Shown here one piece after another: positions 1 through 10,985 of a stretch of DNA of 64,000 bases. The DNA comes from Glandiceps talaboti. Taxonomy: Eukaryota; Hemichordata; Enteropneusta; Spengelidae. The stretch covers positions 6,415,634 through 6,479,633 of the forward strand of contig NC_135562.1 in the NCBI RefSeq assembly GCF_964340395.1, in the 5' to 3' direction. The notes below the pieces were generated by a model that was not told where the DNA came from, made no database searches, and was given only the letters and a program-made list of their open reading frames with translations. A program made the translations under genes and the position numbers. Numbering within the stretch: the first letter of the stretch is position 1; each line of letters opens with the position of its first letter.

Positions 1-170
1 TGTTTCTGTGAACTTTTCATTTCAATTCTAACTTCTGGATTATATGAGAATTTATTTTTAGGATTCTAATTTTCACTGAAAACCATATTCAGTTTGACTT
101 TAGACTCATTTTCAATGGTTTTAGACAGGATGCAAAGAGTATCTTGTCACAAAGTATTCATTTTGTTTGA

Positions 171-465
171 AATTGTCTTTGATAAGATGCAAAGATAGTC
201 TGTGTGAGGTACGCCATAACGGGGCGCCCTCACACATCTGTCAACCTCTTTCACAGACCAGTTAGGTCGTTATTGTCTTTGATAAGATGCAAAGATAGTC
301 TGTGAGGTACGCCATAACGGGGCGCCCTCACACATCTGTCAACCTCTTTCACAGACCAGTTAAGTTGCTAAATTTTCTTTGATAAGATACAAAGATAGTC
401 TGTGAGGTACGCCATAAGGGGGTGCCCTCACACATCTGTCAACCTCTTTCACAGACCAGTTAGGG
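171..465. repeat. Three-copy tandem repeat of about 100 bp with internal inverted repeats
   Basis: Three near-identical units begin near 171, 272 and 374. Each runs from GATAAGATGCAAAGATAG through GTCTGTGAGG to TCACAGACCAGTTA. Within a unit GTCTGTGA pairs with TCACAGAC about 55 bases on, and GTGAGG pairs with CCCTCAC, so each unit could fold into a nested hairpin. The flanks carry weaker echoes of the motif (around 125-150 and 555-580), suggesting older decayed units. No coding potential is evident. Confidence 0.85.
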
Positions 466-1540
466 TGGAGCAACATGATATATCTTATAATCTAATATTA
501 AGACAGTTCTGTTTAAAACGAAATTTTTCATTTCATTTCATTTTAAACGTTTTTAGACGAAATGCAAAAAGAAATTTTGTTTAATACTTGAGTACTTTCA
601 ATATAGACAGTATGAATCAAACTCTTTGTGAAAATATTTTACTGCACAATATTCTCAAAAATAGAACGTATACATTGTCATTATCTGCTGAGATGTGCCC
701 AGCTCAAGCAAATTTTTGCCATGATGCTGCAAATTGTACCATTCTTGTAATGCAGAAATTGCCAGAATACAGCCATTATTTCAACCTCAGAGAAAACTGT
801 CAGGAATTTTTTTTTTTTTTTTTTTCAATTTTTGAATTTCCGTACTTAGTTTTAGCACAGACCCTCCACCAATGTGGTTTTAGCATTTCTCAGTTGAAAA
901 TAATACATTTGCTTTCACAAACAATTTCAAGTTTAAGGTATGTGTTTGAATCATTTTAAAAGTCAAGTTTATTAAAGGTCATGTTATTGTAACTTTTTGA
1001 AGGTGACGTCTACCAAAGTTAACCATTTGGTGTAGCCATTTGATCTTGTCCTGGTTCCAAAACAAACAAAAAGGGTTCCTATGAAAATCTCTACATTTAC
1101 CAGAGAAAACTGGTATCTGTCCCTGCACATCTAGCCGGGAAGCCCTACATACATGTATACAAGAATACCCTTTACAGGTAGATTGTAAAAACAATAATTG
1201 GGCAAGAAACCAGGTTTTAGAATCTGAGTAATTTTACATATAGGCAAAGGGAACTCTGTACAGATACAGTAAGGTGTATGGCAAACATGTAAAACTGCAG
1301 TTAGTGACTACATGTATTTGGTTAAAGACTTGTATTACATTATCTCTTTCGATATTTCTCAAAGTTATTTATACCAAGAAAGAGAAATGACCCATTTTCA
1401 GAAGATCATCTCATTAACTGTCAACTCTTTTGAACCATAAAATCATACAAAGTTAATGTATTACTATCAGTTATATCATAAAATATTTATTGATCTTTCT
1501 CATTTTCAAACATTTTAGTCTGCATTAATTTGTTTGTATG
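466..1540. other. No gene recognised; AT-rich sequence
   Basis: Open frames here (588-959 plus, 979-1194 minus) have no family resemblance, no convincing splice context and a homopolymer T run in the middle of the longer one. I see only unique AT-rich sequence. Confidence 0.6.
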
Positions 1541-1880
1541 CTGCAATGCTACTGCTGCAGTATCTGATTTGATGAGGGCCAATTATTACACTGCAGTCTG
1601 ACTGCTGCAATGATTATCTGGGATGGTCAGGGCCAAGGTTTTATGCTGCAGTGCTACTGCTGCAGCAATTATCTGGGATGGTCAGAACCAAGTTTTTTAT
1701 GCTGCAGTGCTACTGCTGCAGCAATTATCTGGGATGGTCAGAACCAAGTTTTTTATGCTGTGACTGCCACAGCAATTATCTGGGATGGTCAGGGCCAAGG
1801 TTTTATGCTGCAGTGCTACTGCTGCAGCAATTATCTGGGATGGTCAGGGCCAAGGTTTTATGCTGCAGTGATTATCTACT
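1541..1880. repeat. Minisatellite, unit about 55 bp, about 5 copies
   Basis: The unit contains GCTACTGCTGCAGCAATTAT, then CTGGGATGGTCAG and CCAAG. Starts of the GGATGGTCAG block lie at 1621, 1676, 1732, 1783 and 1838, giving periods of 51-56 bp. The overlapping open frames on the plus strand are by-products of the repeat, not genes. Confidence 0.9.
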
Positions 1881-2681
1881 CATTGTATCATGAAAAATGG
1901 TTTACATATAATATTTGTGAATAATCAATTTACACCAACCTTTGATAGATTTGTTATAGCATGAATCTGTACTACATTGTTGCATCAACCCAGGATCAGT
2001 TGTTATCACAAACTGCAAGTCAGCAGTGCTTTCTAGCAAACCAGAGTTATTTTTTCGCACTTATCGGGGAGCATGCTGTACCATTTCCCACCACAAAGAG
2101 GCCTTGTGGTACGCACATTTATGTAACTTTCTTGTTTTCTCCAGATTGCATAAATATGAATCATTTGTAGATTGTTACTTGCCAGGACTCTAGACCAATG
2201 GTTGTCACAAAAAGTTAAAGTCAATTGCAACATTGTTGATTTATTTTTTTGTTCTCTTCAGGGGAATATGTCCTACCATTTGCCACAGAGGTGGCTTTAT
2301 AGCTGCATTGTAGAATTTTATTGTGAATCATGTACAGTTGAACTTTTATGCTGCAAAGATTTGCATATTCATTTGAATATGTAAATGAATATGATATCTT
2401 AATGTTTATGCTGCAAATTTGCATACAGAAATGAATAATTATGTAAATGAGTAATTATCTATCTATATACATGCCTTGCTATGCTATGCTGCATTTTATC
2501 CCAGTACTATTTATGAACTCATTGTGTAGTAAGTTCTGTAGTAAGTCTTCAATTTTAAAATAAATGTTGTCACAGAAAATGTATCTCTGTGTATTTTCTG
2601 TTTGGAGTGTGTGTGTGAGCAGCAATTATTGTAGCGTTATTTTGTGCACAACAGTCGTGCTACACATTCATGCATGGTGAA
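1881..2681. other. No gene recognised; AT-rich with weak internal repetition
   Basis: The stretch has loosely repeated phrases (TTTATGCTGCAAA near 2345 and 2405; ACCATTT...CCAC near 2080 and 2275). I find no exon with protein-family resemblance. Confidence 0.5.
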
Positions 2682-2739
2682 ATAACGTGTGTGTGTGTGT
2701 CAGTTTATGTATGTTTGTATGTATGTATGTATGTATGTA

Positions 2740-2797
<58 letters not shown>

Positions 2798-2871
2798 TGC
2801 GTGCATGCATGCATGCATGCATGTATGTATGTATGTATGTATGTGTATTTGTGTGTGTGTGTGTGTTTGTA
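2682..2871. repeat. Compound microsatellite (GT/TATG/TGCG/TGCA)n
   Basis: About 190 bp of alternating GT, TATG, TGCG and TGCA tracts. The open frames over it read as Cys/Val or His/Thr runs and are artefacts. It forms the left border of the first copy of the 2.2-kb duplication, and a similar array at 5265-5432 borders the second copy. Confidence 0.95.
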
Positions 2872-5005
2872 AATAACTTAGAGTCAACAACCATCAGACC
2901 AATAGCTGTGGTATTTGGTGGAGACATTATTTTGGTATGTAGATATGGAATATTCAAATGAAAATGGTCCCAACACAGATATGCGGTATGGGTCAAGCAT
3001 TCAATACAAACCCAAAATGTGTATAGCAACCATGGACACGCCCAGAGAAAAAACAGGCATGGGTATGAATCAATTTGCTGAGACATTTATACTTCCATGG
3101 TCCTACCAATCAAACCCTCAGAAAATTACATCATCTATCATTGCCAAAACTCTACAATTGTGCTACAATGCCATTGGCATTATTATTTTGTTAGCAAGTT
3201 TTTGTTGTTCCTCGGATTGTTTTAAAAATAAAGTTAAAATTCCAGGACTGGTGTACTTCAAGTCAAAGAGGGTCAAAGGGTAACTCGGATGACAAAGGTG
3301 CAAGGTATTGGTATATGTCAACAAAAACAGAACGAGAATAAGTCCTTAATCAGACATAAAATAAATGATGACATCACTATTTGATTACTTTATTATGCAA
3401 ATGTATATTTTTAATGTCTGTATAGATGCTAGCCTATCCTCAGACCACCAAACAATAGCCTAAGCCCTATCTGACAAGTATGGCTGTATTATTACCATAA
3501 ACCCATGCCGAAAATGTTAGAATTTTTAAGAAATGAAAAGCAAAATGAAACTTTTTGTTTTAAACGGGGGAGCAGACCATCAAAAGAACGTTGTATTGCT
3601 TGAAGTTACTTGATCAGCAACAAATACATCATATGGAGGGCTCCCTCTGTTGTCAGTAGTTGAACCACCAACGTTTTTTAAACGGCCTCGACGTTAATTT
3701 ACCAGTTATATCTGGCGTACTGCAGTGAACGATTCGCGAATCTTAGCCAGCCTGATAGAATTTTTTGTAAAAGTTGCATTGAAAGAGATACTCTTCGCGA
3801 ATCTTTCATTTCTTCACTAGTTAGATGAATATTTAAATTTGTCCCTGTTCTGTTTTTACGAAATCCGATTCCAACGGTGGTGATTTTTTTTGCTTGGCGA
3901 GCACTTCTCCAAAGTCTGTGTTTCTCTTTTGAAGGAGCTGACGTCGTCTTGGTAATAATTTTAGCCGTGGTCTGAATGTACCGGACTGGTGGTAGTTGCA
4001 GCTGTTTGTCAGCGGTGGAAGATTCCACCTGACCCGTGAATTTGGTACATCATCACTACTAAGTTTCATACCTGTGTCTTCCAATGGCATATCTCCCTTT
4101 TCATTTTCAGTGCAGTTACTCTCAGTTGTTTTGTTATCACGAGTATACGTACTCGTTTCTTGATCGGCCTTTCCATGCACCTCCTCTGTAGGTTTCGAAC
4201 ACTGCGGCGCACCATCTTGTAAGTTCAAAATATGCTTAAGAACTCCAATAAACCATAATGGGACTTCTTCACCCAGAATAACCCGTTTTTCGTGTATCTC
4301 AGTCACTTTTAAAATTTCACGAAATCTTTTAATGGCTAGACGAGCTAACTGTGGTTTTACTTGTTCACAGAGAGATTCAATTCCTGTCTCTTCGACCGCA
4401 TGCATCACGTCTCTCGTCTTCTGTGATATCAATTTTAGTAGGAATTCTCGGGGATCAATTCCGGATGATTTCCCCAATTCGACAAAGTACTCGGGATTAT
4501 CAGAAATCATCATCTGTAGTTCCTTGGCTACCTGTAATCTCACATGGCCTCTCATCTCCCCTAGCAACGCACTCACATGATGAATTTTGTTCACTTTGTA
4601 ATATTTGTTCATCGTTACTGTTCTGCATCTGAAAAGCGGGGCTGAAAAGGCGACAGCAGTGTGCGATATATAAATTGAATGATGGTGGCAATATGGAGAC
4701 CAGTCATTCTGCGAATTCATACAATAATTCTCCGTATTCCACATTCCATATACGTATCCGCGTACTATACTCAAATGGAACAATTATGTGTTCCACTGTA
4801 CTTATAAAATAAACAGCGCGTCGCGTCGTCTGTCGAATTCACCAAATTTCGGCGAATCACGGTTCTCTACCTAGTCGATCGTCGCCCACTGCCTGTATTC
4901 AGACACGGATTATATTTTGTGGTATTTCGAGGGAAAAAATCCCCAGGAATGTTTACTTTATTTTCTTAGTACCAATTGTGCGTACATATATAAACCTATA
5001 ACATA
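2872..5005. repeat. Segmental duplication, copy 1
   Basis: This block aligns in direct orientation with 5433-7480 over nearly its whole length. It includes the 3' flank, the minus-strand gene at 3833-4612 and about 390 bp upstream of that gene. The 3' flank and the C-terminal coding part are about 98% identical by eye, while the N-terminal coding third and the upstream flank are clearly less so. Copy 1 has about 55 extra bases near 2905-2965. The right ends diverge just after the shared sequence near 4985-5005. Confidence 0.9.
3833..4612 (-). CDS. Unrecognised intronless gene, duplicated copy 1 (259 aa)
   Basis: I do not recognise this protein. The start was chosen at 4610-4612 because it aligns with the start of the second copy at 7092; the frame stays open upstream to 4783, but that extension is not conserved. 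The N-terminal half looks helical, with conserved blocks NKIHHV, LLGEMR, NPEYF, QKTRDVMHA, TGIESLCEQVKPQLARLA and LKHILNLQDGAPQC. The centre is acidic/polar and probably disordered. A strongly basic segment near residues 205-230 (RPRLKLLPRRRQLLQKR) could be a nuclear localisation signal, which is inference. No signal peptide or membrane segment is visible. The lack of introns, with multi-exon genes nearby, allows a retrocopy origin. Its last residues differ from copy 2 because of a one-base length difference beside the stop. Confidence 0.7.
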   Translation of the reverse strand: MNKYYKVNKIHHVSALLGEMRGHVRLQVAKELQMMISDNPEYFVELGKSSGIDPREFLLKLISQKTRDVMHAVEETGIESLCEQVKPQLARLAIKRFREILKVTEIHEKRVILGEEVPLWFIGVLKHILNLQDGAPQCSKPTEEVHGKADQETSTYTRDNKTTESNCTENEKGDMPLEDTGMKLSSDDVPNSRVRWNLPPLTNSCNYHQSGTFRPRLKLLPRRRQLLQKRNTDFGEVLAKQKKSPPLESDFVKTEQGQI

Positions 5006-5264
5006 CTATAGTATTAATGTAAAGTTATAATCCAATGATGGGTGTTATAATACTCGATCCGAATTAAATCAACTGGACTCTACGAGTAAATCAAGTTCTG
5101 TTACACTTTACATGTAAATGCTGGAAGACAGCATCTATTGTCAAAATGTTATCTTCAGCATTTAAAGTGGAGACTCGTCGATGAAAAGAAGCTCAGTCTC
5201 TTCGAAATATTTGGGTTAGAAATGTATGGTGTACGGTATTATTCACAGGCAGAACCTCAGTGTA
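5006..5264. other. Spacer between the two duplication copies
   Basis: Unique sequence separating the duplicated blocks. A plus-strand frame here runs into the GT microsatellite and has no support as a gene. Confidence 0.5.
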
Positions 5265-5267
5265 AAG

Positions 5268-5328
<61 letters not shown>

Positions 5329-5380
5329 TGCGTATGTATGTATGTATGTATGTGTGTGTGTGTGTGTGTGACAGTGTGTG

Positions 5381-5412
<32 letters not shown>

Positions 5413-5432
5413 TGCGCGTGTGTTTGCGTGTG
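5265..5432. repeat. Compound microsatellite (GT/GCGT/TATG)n
   Basis: A GT tract, then GCGT and TATG tracts, then GT and GCGT again. It sits at the left edge of duplication copy 2, in the same relative place as the array at 2682-2871. Confidence 0.95.
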
Positions 5433-7480
5433 AATAACTTAAGAGTCAATAACCGCCAGACCAATAGGTTCCAGCACAGATATGCGGTATGGGTCAAGCA
5501 TTCAATACAAACCCAAAATGTGTATAGCAACCATGGACAGGCCCAGAGAAACAACAGGCATGAGTATGAATCAATTTGCTGAGACATTTATACTTCCATG
5601 GTCCTACCAATCAAACCCTCAGAAAATTAAACCATCAATCATTGCCCAATCTCTACAGTGGTGCTACAATGCCATTATCATTATTTTTTTGTTAGCAAGT
5701 TTTTGTTGTTCCTCGGATTGTTGAATAAAGTTACGATTCCAGGGATACTTCAGGTCAAAGGTTAACTCGGATGACAAAGGTGCATGGTATAGGTATATGT
5801 CAACAAAAACAGAGAGAACAAGAATAAGTCCTTAATCAGACGTAAAATAAATGATGACATCACTATTTGATTACTTTGTTATGCAAATGTATATTTTTAA
5901 TGTCTGTATAGATGCTAGCCTATCCTCAGACCACCAAATAATAGCCTAAGCCCTATATGACAAGTATGGCTGGTATTATTACCATAAACCCATGCCGAAA
6001 ATGTTAGAATTTTTAAGAAATGAAAAGCAAAATGAAAATTTTTGTTTTAAACGGGGGAGCAGACCATCAAAAGAACGTTGTATTGCTTGAAGTTACTTGA
6101 TCAGCAACAAATACATCATATGGAGGGCTCCCTCTGTTGTCAGTAGTTGAACCACGAACGTTTTTTAAACGGCCTCGACGTTAATTTACCAGTTATATCT
6201 GGCGTTCTGCAGTGAACGATTCGCGAATCTTAGCCAGCCTGATAGAATTTTTTGTAAAAGATGCATTGAAAGAGATACTCTTCGCGAATCTTTCATTTCT
6301 TCACTAGTTAGATGAATATTTAATTTGTCCCTGTTCTGTTTTTACGAAATCCGATTCCATCGGTGGTGATTTTTTAGGCTTGGCGAGCACTTCTTCAAAG
6401 TCTGTGTTTCTCTTTTGAAGGAGCTGACGTCGTCTTGGTAATAATTTTAGCCGTGGTCTGAATGTACCGGACTGGTAGTTGCAGCTGTTTGTCAGCGGTG
6501 GAAGATTCCACCTGACCCGTGAATTTGGTACATCATCACTACTAAGTTTCATACCTGTGTCTTCCGATGGCATATCTCCCTTTTCATTTTCAGTGCAGTT
6601 ACTCTCAGTTGTTTTGTTATCACGAGTACTCGTTTCTTGATCGGCCTTTTCATGCACCTCCTCTGTAGGTTTCGAACACTGCGGCGCACCATCTTGTAAG
6701 TTCAAAATATGCTTAAGAACTCCAGTAAACCATAATGGGATTTCTTCACCCAGAATAACCCGTTTTTCGTGTATCTCAGTCAGTTTTAAAATTTCACGAA
6801 ATCTTTTAATGGCTAGACGAGCTAACTGTGGTTTTACTTGTTCACAGAGAGATTCGATTCCCGTCTCTTCGATCGCATGCATCACGTCTCTCGTCTTCTG
6901 TAATATCAAATTTAGTAGGAATTCTTGGAGATCAATTCTGGATTTTCCCAAATTGGTAAAGTACTCGGGATTATCACAAGCTATCATCTTTACTTCCTTG
7001 GCTACCCGTATTCTCACCTGGCACCTCATCTCCCCTAGCAACGCCCTCACATGATGAATTTTGTTCACTTTATCGCGGTTATATTTGCTCATCGTTCCTG
7101 TTCTTCATCTGAAAAGTGGGGCTGAAAAGATGACAGCAGTGTGCGATAAATTGGATGATCATTGATGATGGTGGCAATATGGAGACCAGTCATTCTACGA
7201 ATTCATACAATAATTCTCCGTATTCCACATTCCATATACGCGTACTATACTCAAGTGGAACAATTATGTGTTCCACTGTTACTTAGAAACATCGCGTCGC
7301 GTCGTCGGTCGAATTTACCGTTCTCTGTCTAGACGATCGATCGTCGCGTCGCCCACTGCCTGTATTCAGACACACATTATATTTTGTTGTATTTCTAGAA
7401 AAAAATCCCCAGGAAAGTTTATTACTTTATTTATTAGTACTAATTGTGGGTACATATATAAACCTATAAATAACATACTT
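5433..7480. repeat. Segmental duplication, copy 2
   Basis: Direct repeat of 2872-5005. It contains the second gene copy at 6304-7092 and its upstream flank with the shared GTCGCGTCGTC and CCACTGCCTGTATTCAGACA blocks. Homology stops near 7465-7480, where a hairpin-forming sequence begins. Confidence 0.9.
6304..7092 (-). CDS. Unrecognised intronless gene, duplicated copy 2 (262 aa)
   Basis: Paralogue of the gene at 3833-4612, with start and most of the C-terminal two thirds aligned. It is intact. Relative to copy 1 it has a two-codon insertion near residue 5, one codon missing near residue 48, two codons missing in the Thr/Asp-rich centre and one missing near residue 212; all coding length differences are multiples of three. 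In the first 80 or so codons I count about 19 amino-acid-changing codon differences and 4 silent ones. In the rest I count about 9 changing and none silent. The basic C-terminal segment is conserved. A TATA-like run present upstream of copy 1 (near 4664-4672) is partly lost here. Function unknown. Confidence 0.7.
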   Translation of the reverse strand: MSKYNRDKVNKIHHVRALLGEMRCQVRIRVAKEVKMIACDNPEYFTNLGKSRIDLQEFLLNLILQKTRDVMHAIEETGIESLCEQVKPQLARLAIKRFREILKLTEIHEKRVILGEEIPLWFTGVLKHILNLQDGAPQCSKPTEEVHEKADQETSTRDNKTTESNCTENEKGDMPSEDTGMKLSSDDVPNSRVRWNLPPLTNSCNYQSGTFRPRLKLLPRRRQLLQKRNTDFEEVLAKPKKSPPMESDFVKTEQGQIKYSSN

Positions 7481-7541
7481 AGACCCTCCACCCATAGACC
7501 CTCCTCGTGGATGGAGGGTATATGTGGGTGGAGGGTCTATG
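7479..7541. other. Nested hairpin-forming inverted repeat
   Basis: TAGACCCTCCACCCATA near 7480 is matched by TATGTGGGTGGAGGGTCTA near 7522-7540. Inside, ACCCTCC pairs with GGAGGGT. The palindrome is about 60 bp and begins where homology of duplication copy 2 ends. Confidence 0.8.
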
Positions 7542-8022
7542 GCCCTACCTATCATAGTTACATTGCACAAAAAAGACTTCCTTTTTTGTGTGAAACTTTT
7601 TCAAACGTACATTTCAAGCAGATTAAGAATCAGCGCTCCCGGTTTCATAGGTAGCTATAGATAAATAAATGAATATAACTTTAATCGATTCCATTTTAGT
7701 AATTAATTAATTGATTAATTCATTGGAGAAATAGATAAACAAATACATAAAATGCCACCCCTGCTAGTGACCCGTTACGTTATCTGTGAGATTGAAACAT
7801 GCAGCACCCGGATATCGATGTACTTTGTTTCAAATACGATGAGGCGCTAGGCGGATGTAAATAGGTCAAAGAACTTTTCATCGAGTTGCACCCTGGGTAA
7901 ATCCGCCATTTTTGTGATTCCGGAAGTACAGTATGGTGATATTATAATTACACCCACCTGGTGGTTTCTCGGGGCCAGAAATTGAAATAGAAACTGTACT
8001 TTTACTAATTGTAATCAACAAT
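7542..8022 (+). promoter_or_regulatory. Upstream flank of CC2D1
   Basis: No gene is seen here. The last ~160 bp is less AT-rich and has scattered CpG (near 7795-7870 and again around exon 1), as expected for a broadly expressed CpG-type promoter. I see no convincing TATA box. Assigning this as promoter rests on position, not on a recognised motif. Confidence 0.35.
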
Positions 8023-10985
8023 ATGTTTTCAAAGAAGAAAGGAGGGCGTGATAAAACAGAAGCTGCGAAAAAGGTAAGTGTTGTCATGACGAAATATCCT
8101 CGGCCGCGGCCCATCCTCTGTAAACTGAGTGACTCGTACTGTCTATTGATCGATGTCATAAATACACAGCAACATTGACGAAAACATAAAGATATGCATT
8201 AATACGAGTATGGTCAAATATTTAATTTTAATGCATTTACGTATAGAATGTTATTTTCAAGGTGAAAGGTGTATTGCTTCGCACAAACCAAACTAGCGAG
8301 CGCGAGCGAATAAGTCATGTGGAATGTACGTGTATTGCTTGTTGACAATGTTGTTGAAGATTTGCTCTGCTTGGGACGTTCTCAGCTGTATGTGTGATCT
8401 CACACTGAGTAAATTGTAGCTAGACTAAGCACACGGTGACACAGTCGATTATAGAACAATTGTGTGTGTGTGTGTGTGTGTGATAACATGATACCCTCTG
8501 TTACTCTATGTGAGACTAGGTGTGATAATGTAATTTGTAAACATTACATAACTTGACCCTGCCTTTATAATTAACATAACAGGTGATGTAAACAAAACAA
8601 GTACATGTCATTCAGTTGGAAATAATACTGATAACGAGTGAAAGACTTGAAAATTAACAGAGGCCTTCTTTTGGTACCCCCCCCCCCCCGATCTTATTTG
8701 AGGCACAGTCCCTCTGTGTTTGAGGATAGGAACTTTATATAAATCTGCATTCATGGATATGCTAATGTTATGTTCATATGAACCACTGTGACATGTCAGT
8801 CTCGTACTGCAAATTTATATCAAATTTACCAAATTCCTGTGTGAACCCAAAAATCATACATATGGCAGAACAAAAACACTGAGACTAACAAATATTTCTC
8901 AATTTTGAAATACCAAATGTTATGAGCAGACAACAACTTACATAAGTTGAATTTTATTTTTGTTTGGCTATAAAGGTATATCTATTTATTATGTATTGGA
9001 AGTAGATTTTTCTCATCAGAATCATGTTCAAAGTGCATCTCAGTATTATAATGATTTACAATTTAGCAGGGAAGTCATTACAATTATTGGTTTTAACTTA
9101 CAATGGAAACCAGTTTACTTGAAACAAAACATCATCTGGTTTGACTAAAATTGTCCTAATCATTGTTCCATTTCATCTTCTGGTGTAACAAAAGCTTACC
9201 CTCATTGCTACATTGTCTTTGCACAAACAACAATTTTCTTGCTACATTGTTGCCAAATCACATATATATTAAAGATGTATACATTTTTCAGTCATGTCAA
9301 TAGGTTAAAATGTAACAATTTTACTTCAATTTTGTCTTGTGCCAGACATTGAGTGGTAGCAACATTAATCACATTTTAGTCAAGCCAAACATGTTCTTAC
9401 AAGATAAGTGGTTTTAATTGCACATCATTTTTGTTTTTTCAGCTTGGTTTGTTGGAAGTACCAGATCTAGAAACATTTATGAATAAAGAAGTATATGGTG
9501 GTGATGATGATGACGAGGACTTTGAAGCTGAACTTGCAGCTTTGACTGGTCAAGGTTCTGCCAAGCCTGCTGTTAAATCAAAGAAAAGTTAGTAAAGATT
9601 TCATAGACTCAATTTACTAACATAGAATTATGAAGGAAACTAGTCCAGCTGCTAGACCCTCTGCTTACTTTTAAAATGACAGAAGATCACCACTGAGGGT
9701 GCTAGTTATACCCAGTTAGAGGTGCTGTCACCATTTTTCGGTTTTATTTGGCAACCTTCTGAAGCCCAGATCCAACTAGTTGTAGTAGTTCAATACATGT
9801 TACGATCATCTCCACCATATAGTCAAATGGATCTCTCAAGCACAGAATTCTGTTTTTACCACCAACACTGACTGTGTTAGTTTATGCTATTGGAGCGTTT
9901 TTATAAACTTGATGACGTTATCGTATCCTTGAGTAACTTACATTCAAACTGGAGGTTGAGTTTGTAGTAAACTGAAGGAAGTAACCAATTACAATTGTTT
10001 GTCAGTGTGTGATGGATTACAACTGACATGTGCAGTTCATCCCTTCCCCAGCAGGAGATTTAGCTAGATTTTCGATAACAGTTTGTCCATTTGACGTTAG
10101 AAAGAGATCATAGAGAACGACTACATGTATAGTTACTAGAGTAAGATCCAAGGTCTTACTGCAAGACAAGATTATAACAAAACTTACCTACTGGACTTAA
10201 AATATTTGAGGATCAACAACTTATAAAGATATGCTGCCTTCTATAAAGGGGAATAAATATGAAGCTTACGTTAGGCCAAGAAAAAAAAAGTGTTTCTGGT
10301 CAGCACAGTTTGTTTAAAATGGGTGCGAATTTCTTTTACTTATTTTTTTGGTAATTCTCATGTAGATTTATGTACTTACACCCTTAACAAAAACAGGGAA
10401 CCCTGGTAAATGACGGGTATTCAGGCAGATTTGACTGATATGCCACCCTTTAAAAAATGCATAGAAGCCAGAATGAATGTTCATGGACTCTTGGTTCATT
10501 CTTAGTAGTGAATTTCTACTCACAGAGTCAAAAAATATCTTGATCTTGGTACCAAGTCCCAAATTTTTGCCAACGTCTTGTCAGCATCATCAGGGGTGTA
10601 CTGTTGAGAATCCTGGAAAAATGAATGGGTGAACTCAGTCAGATTTTACCTATCGGTGCTTACCACTAATAAAAACACTTACTTAGGGAACCCAGGTAAA
10701 ATAAGTGGAGAACCCAGGTAGATTCTGATTGTACATGTACTTTTATACTGCCCTTAACAAAAACACTGAGATAACATTGTTTTGACCATTTTAGGTCCAT
10801 TACCAATGTCAGTGATAGACAAGATGGCTGCCGAGAGTCTTAAAGATGATGATGATGTTGATATGGATGATGACTGGGAGAATGATGAAGACTTAATGTC
10901 AGAGTTACAGGAACTAGCAGAAGATGATGATAATACAGCTCATCCTGCACCCACCCCATCACCTAAACCATCACCAAAACCACAG
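8023..10985 (+). CDS. CC2D1A: CC2D1 exons 1-3: basic start and acidic N-terminal region
   Basis: Residues 1-129. A Lys-rich start leads into [13 protein letters not shown] and two acidic patches ([16 protein letters not shown] near residues 36-51; [18 protein letters not shown] near residues 82-99), then a Pro/Lys tail ending PKPSPKPQ. The LGLL...DDEDFEAEL arrangement matches the conserved N-terminus of CC2D1 proteins. Exon 3 ends at 10985, but its last codons and donor are re-copied in the array that follows. Confidence 0.9.

Noticed and set aside
588-959. A 123-codon plus-strand frame
   Set aside because: Contains a homopolymer T run giving a Phe tract; no family resemblance and no splice or promoter context.
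2670-2961. Cys/Val- and His/Thr-rich frames over GT/TATG tracts here and at 5226-5582, 18198-18446, 34017-34303, 45598-46160 and 52806-53190
   Set aside because: Translation of microsatellites in every frame; no gene signals.
2700-3086. Frames conserved between the two duplicates (2700-3086 and 5243-5587 minus; 2915-3283 and 5482-5724 plus)
   Set aside because: They are conserved only because the DNA is duplicated. They lie in the presumed 3' flank, run into microsatellites and differ in length.
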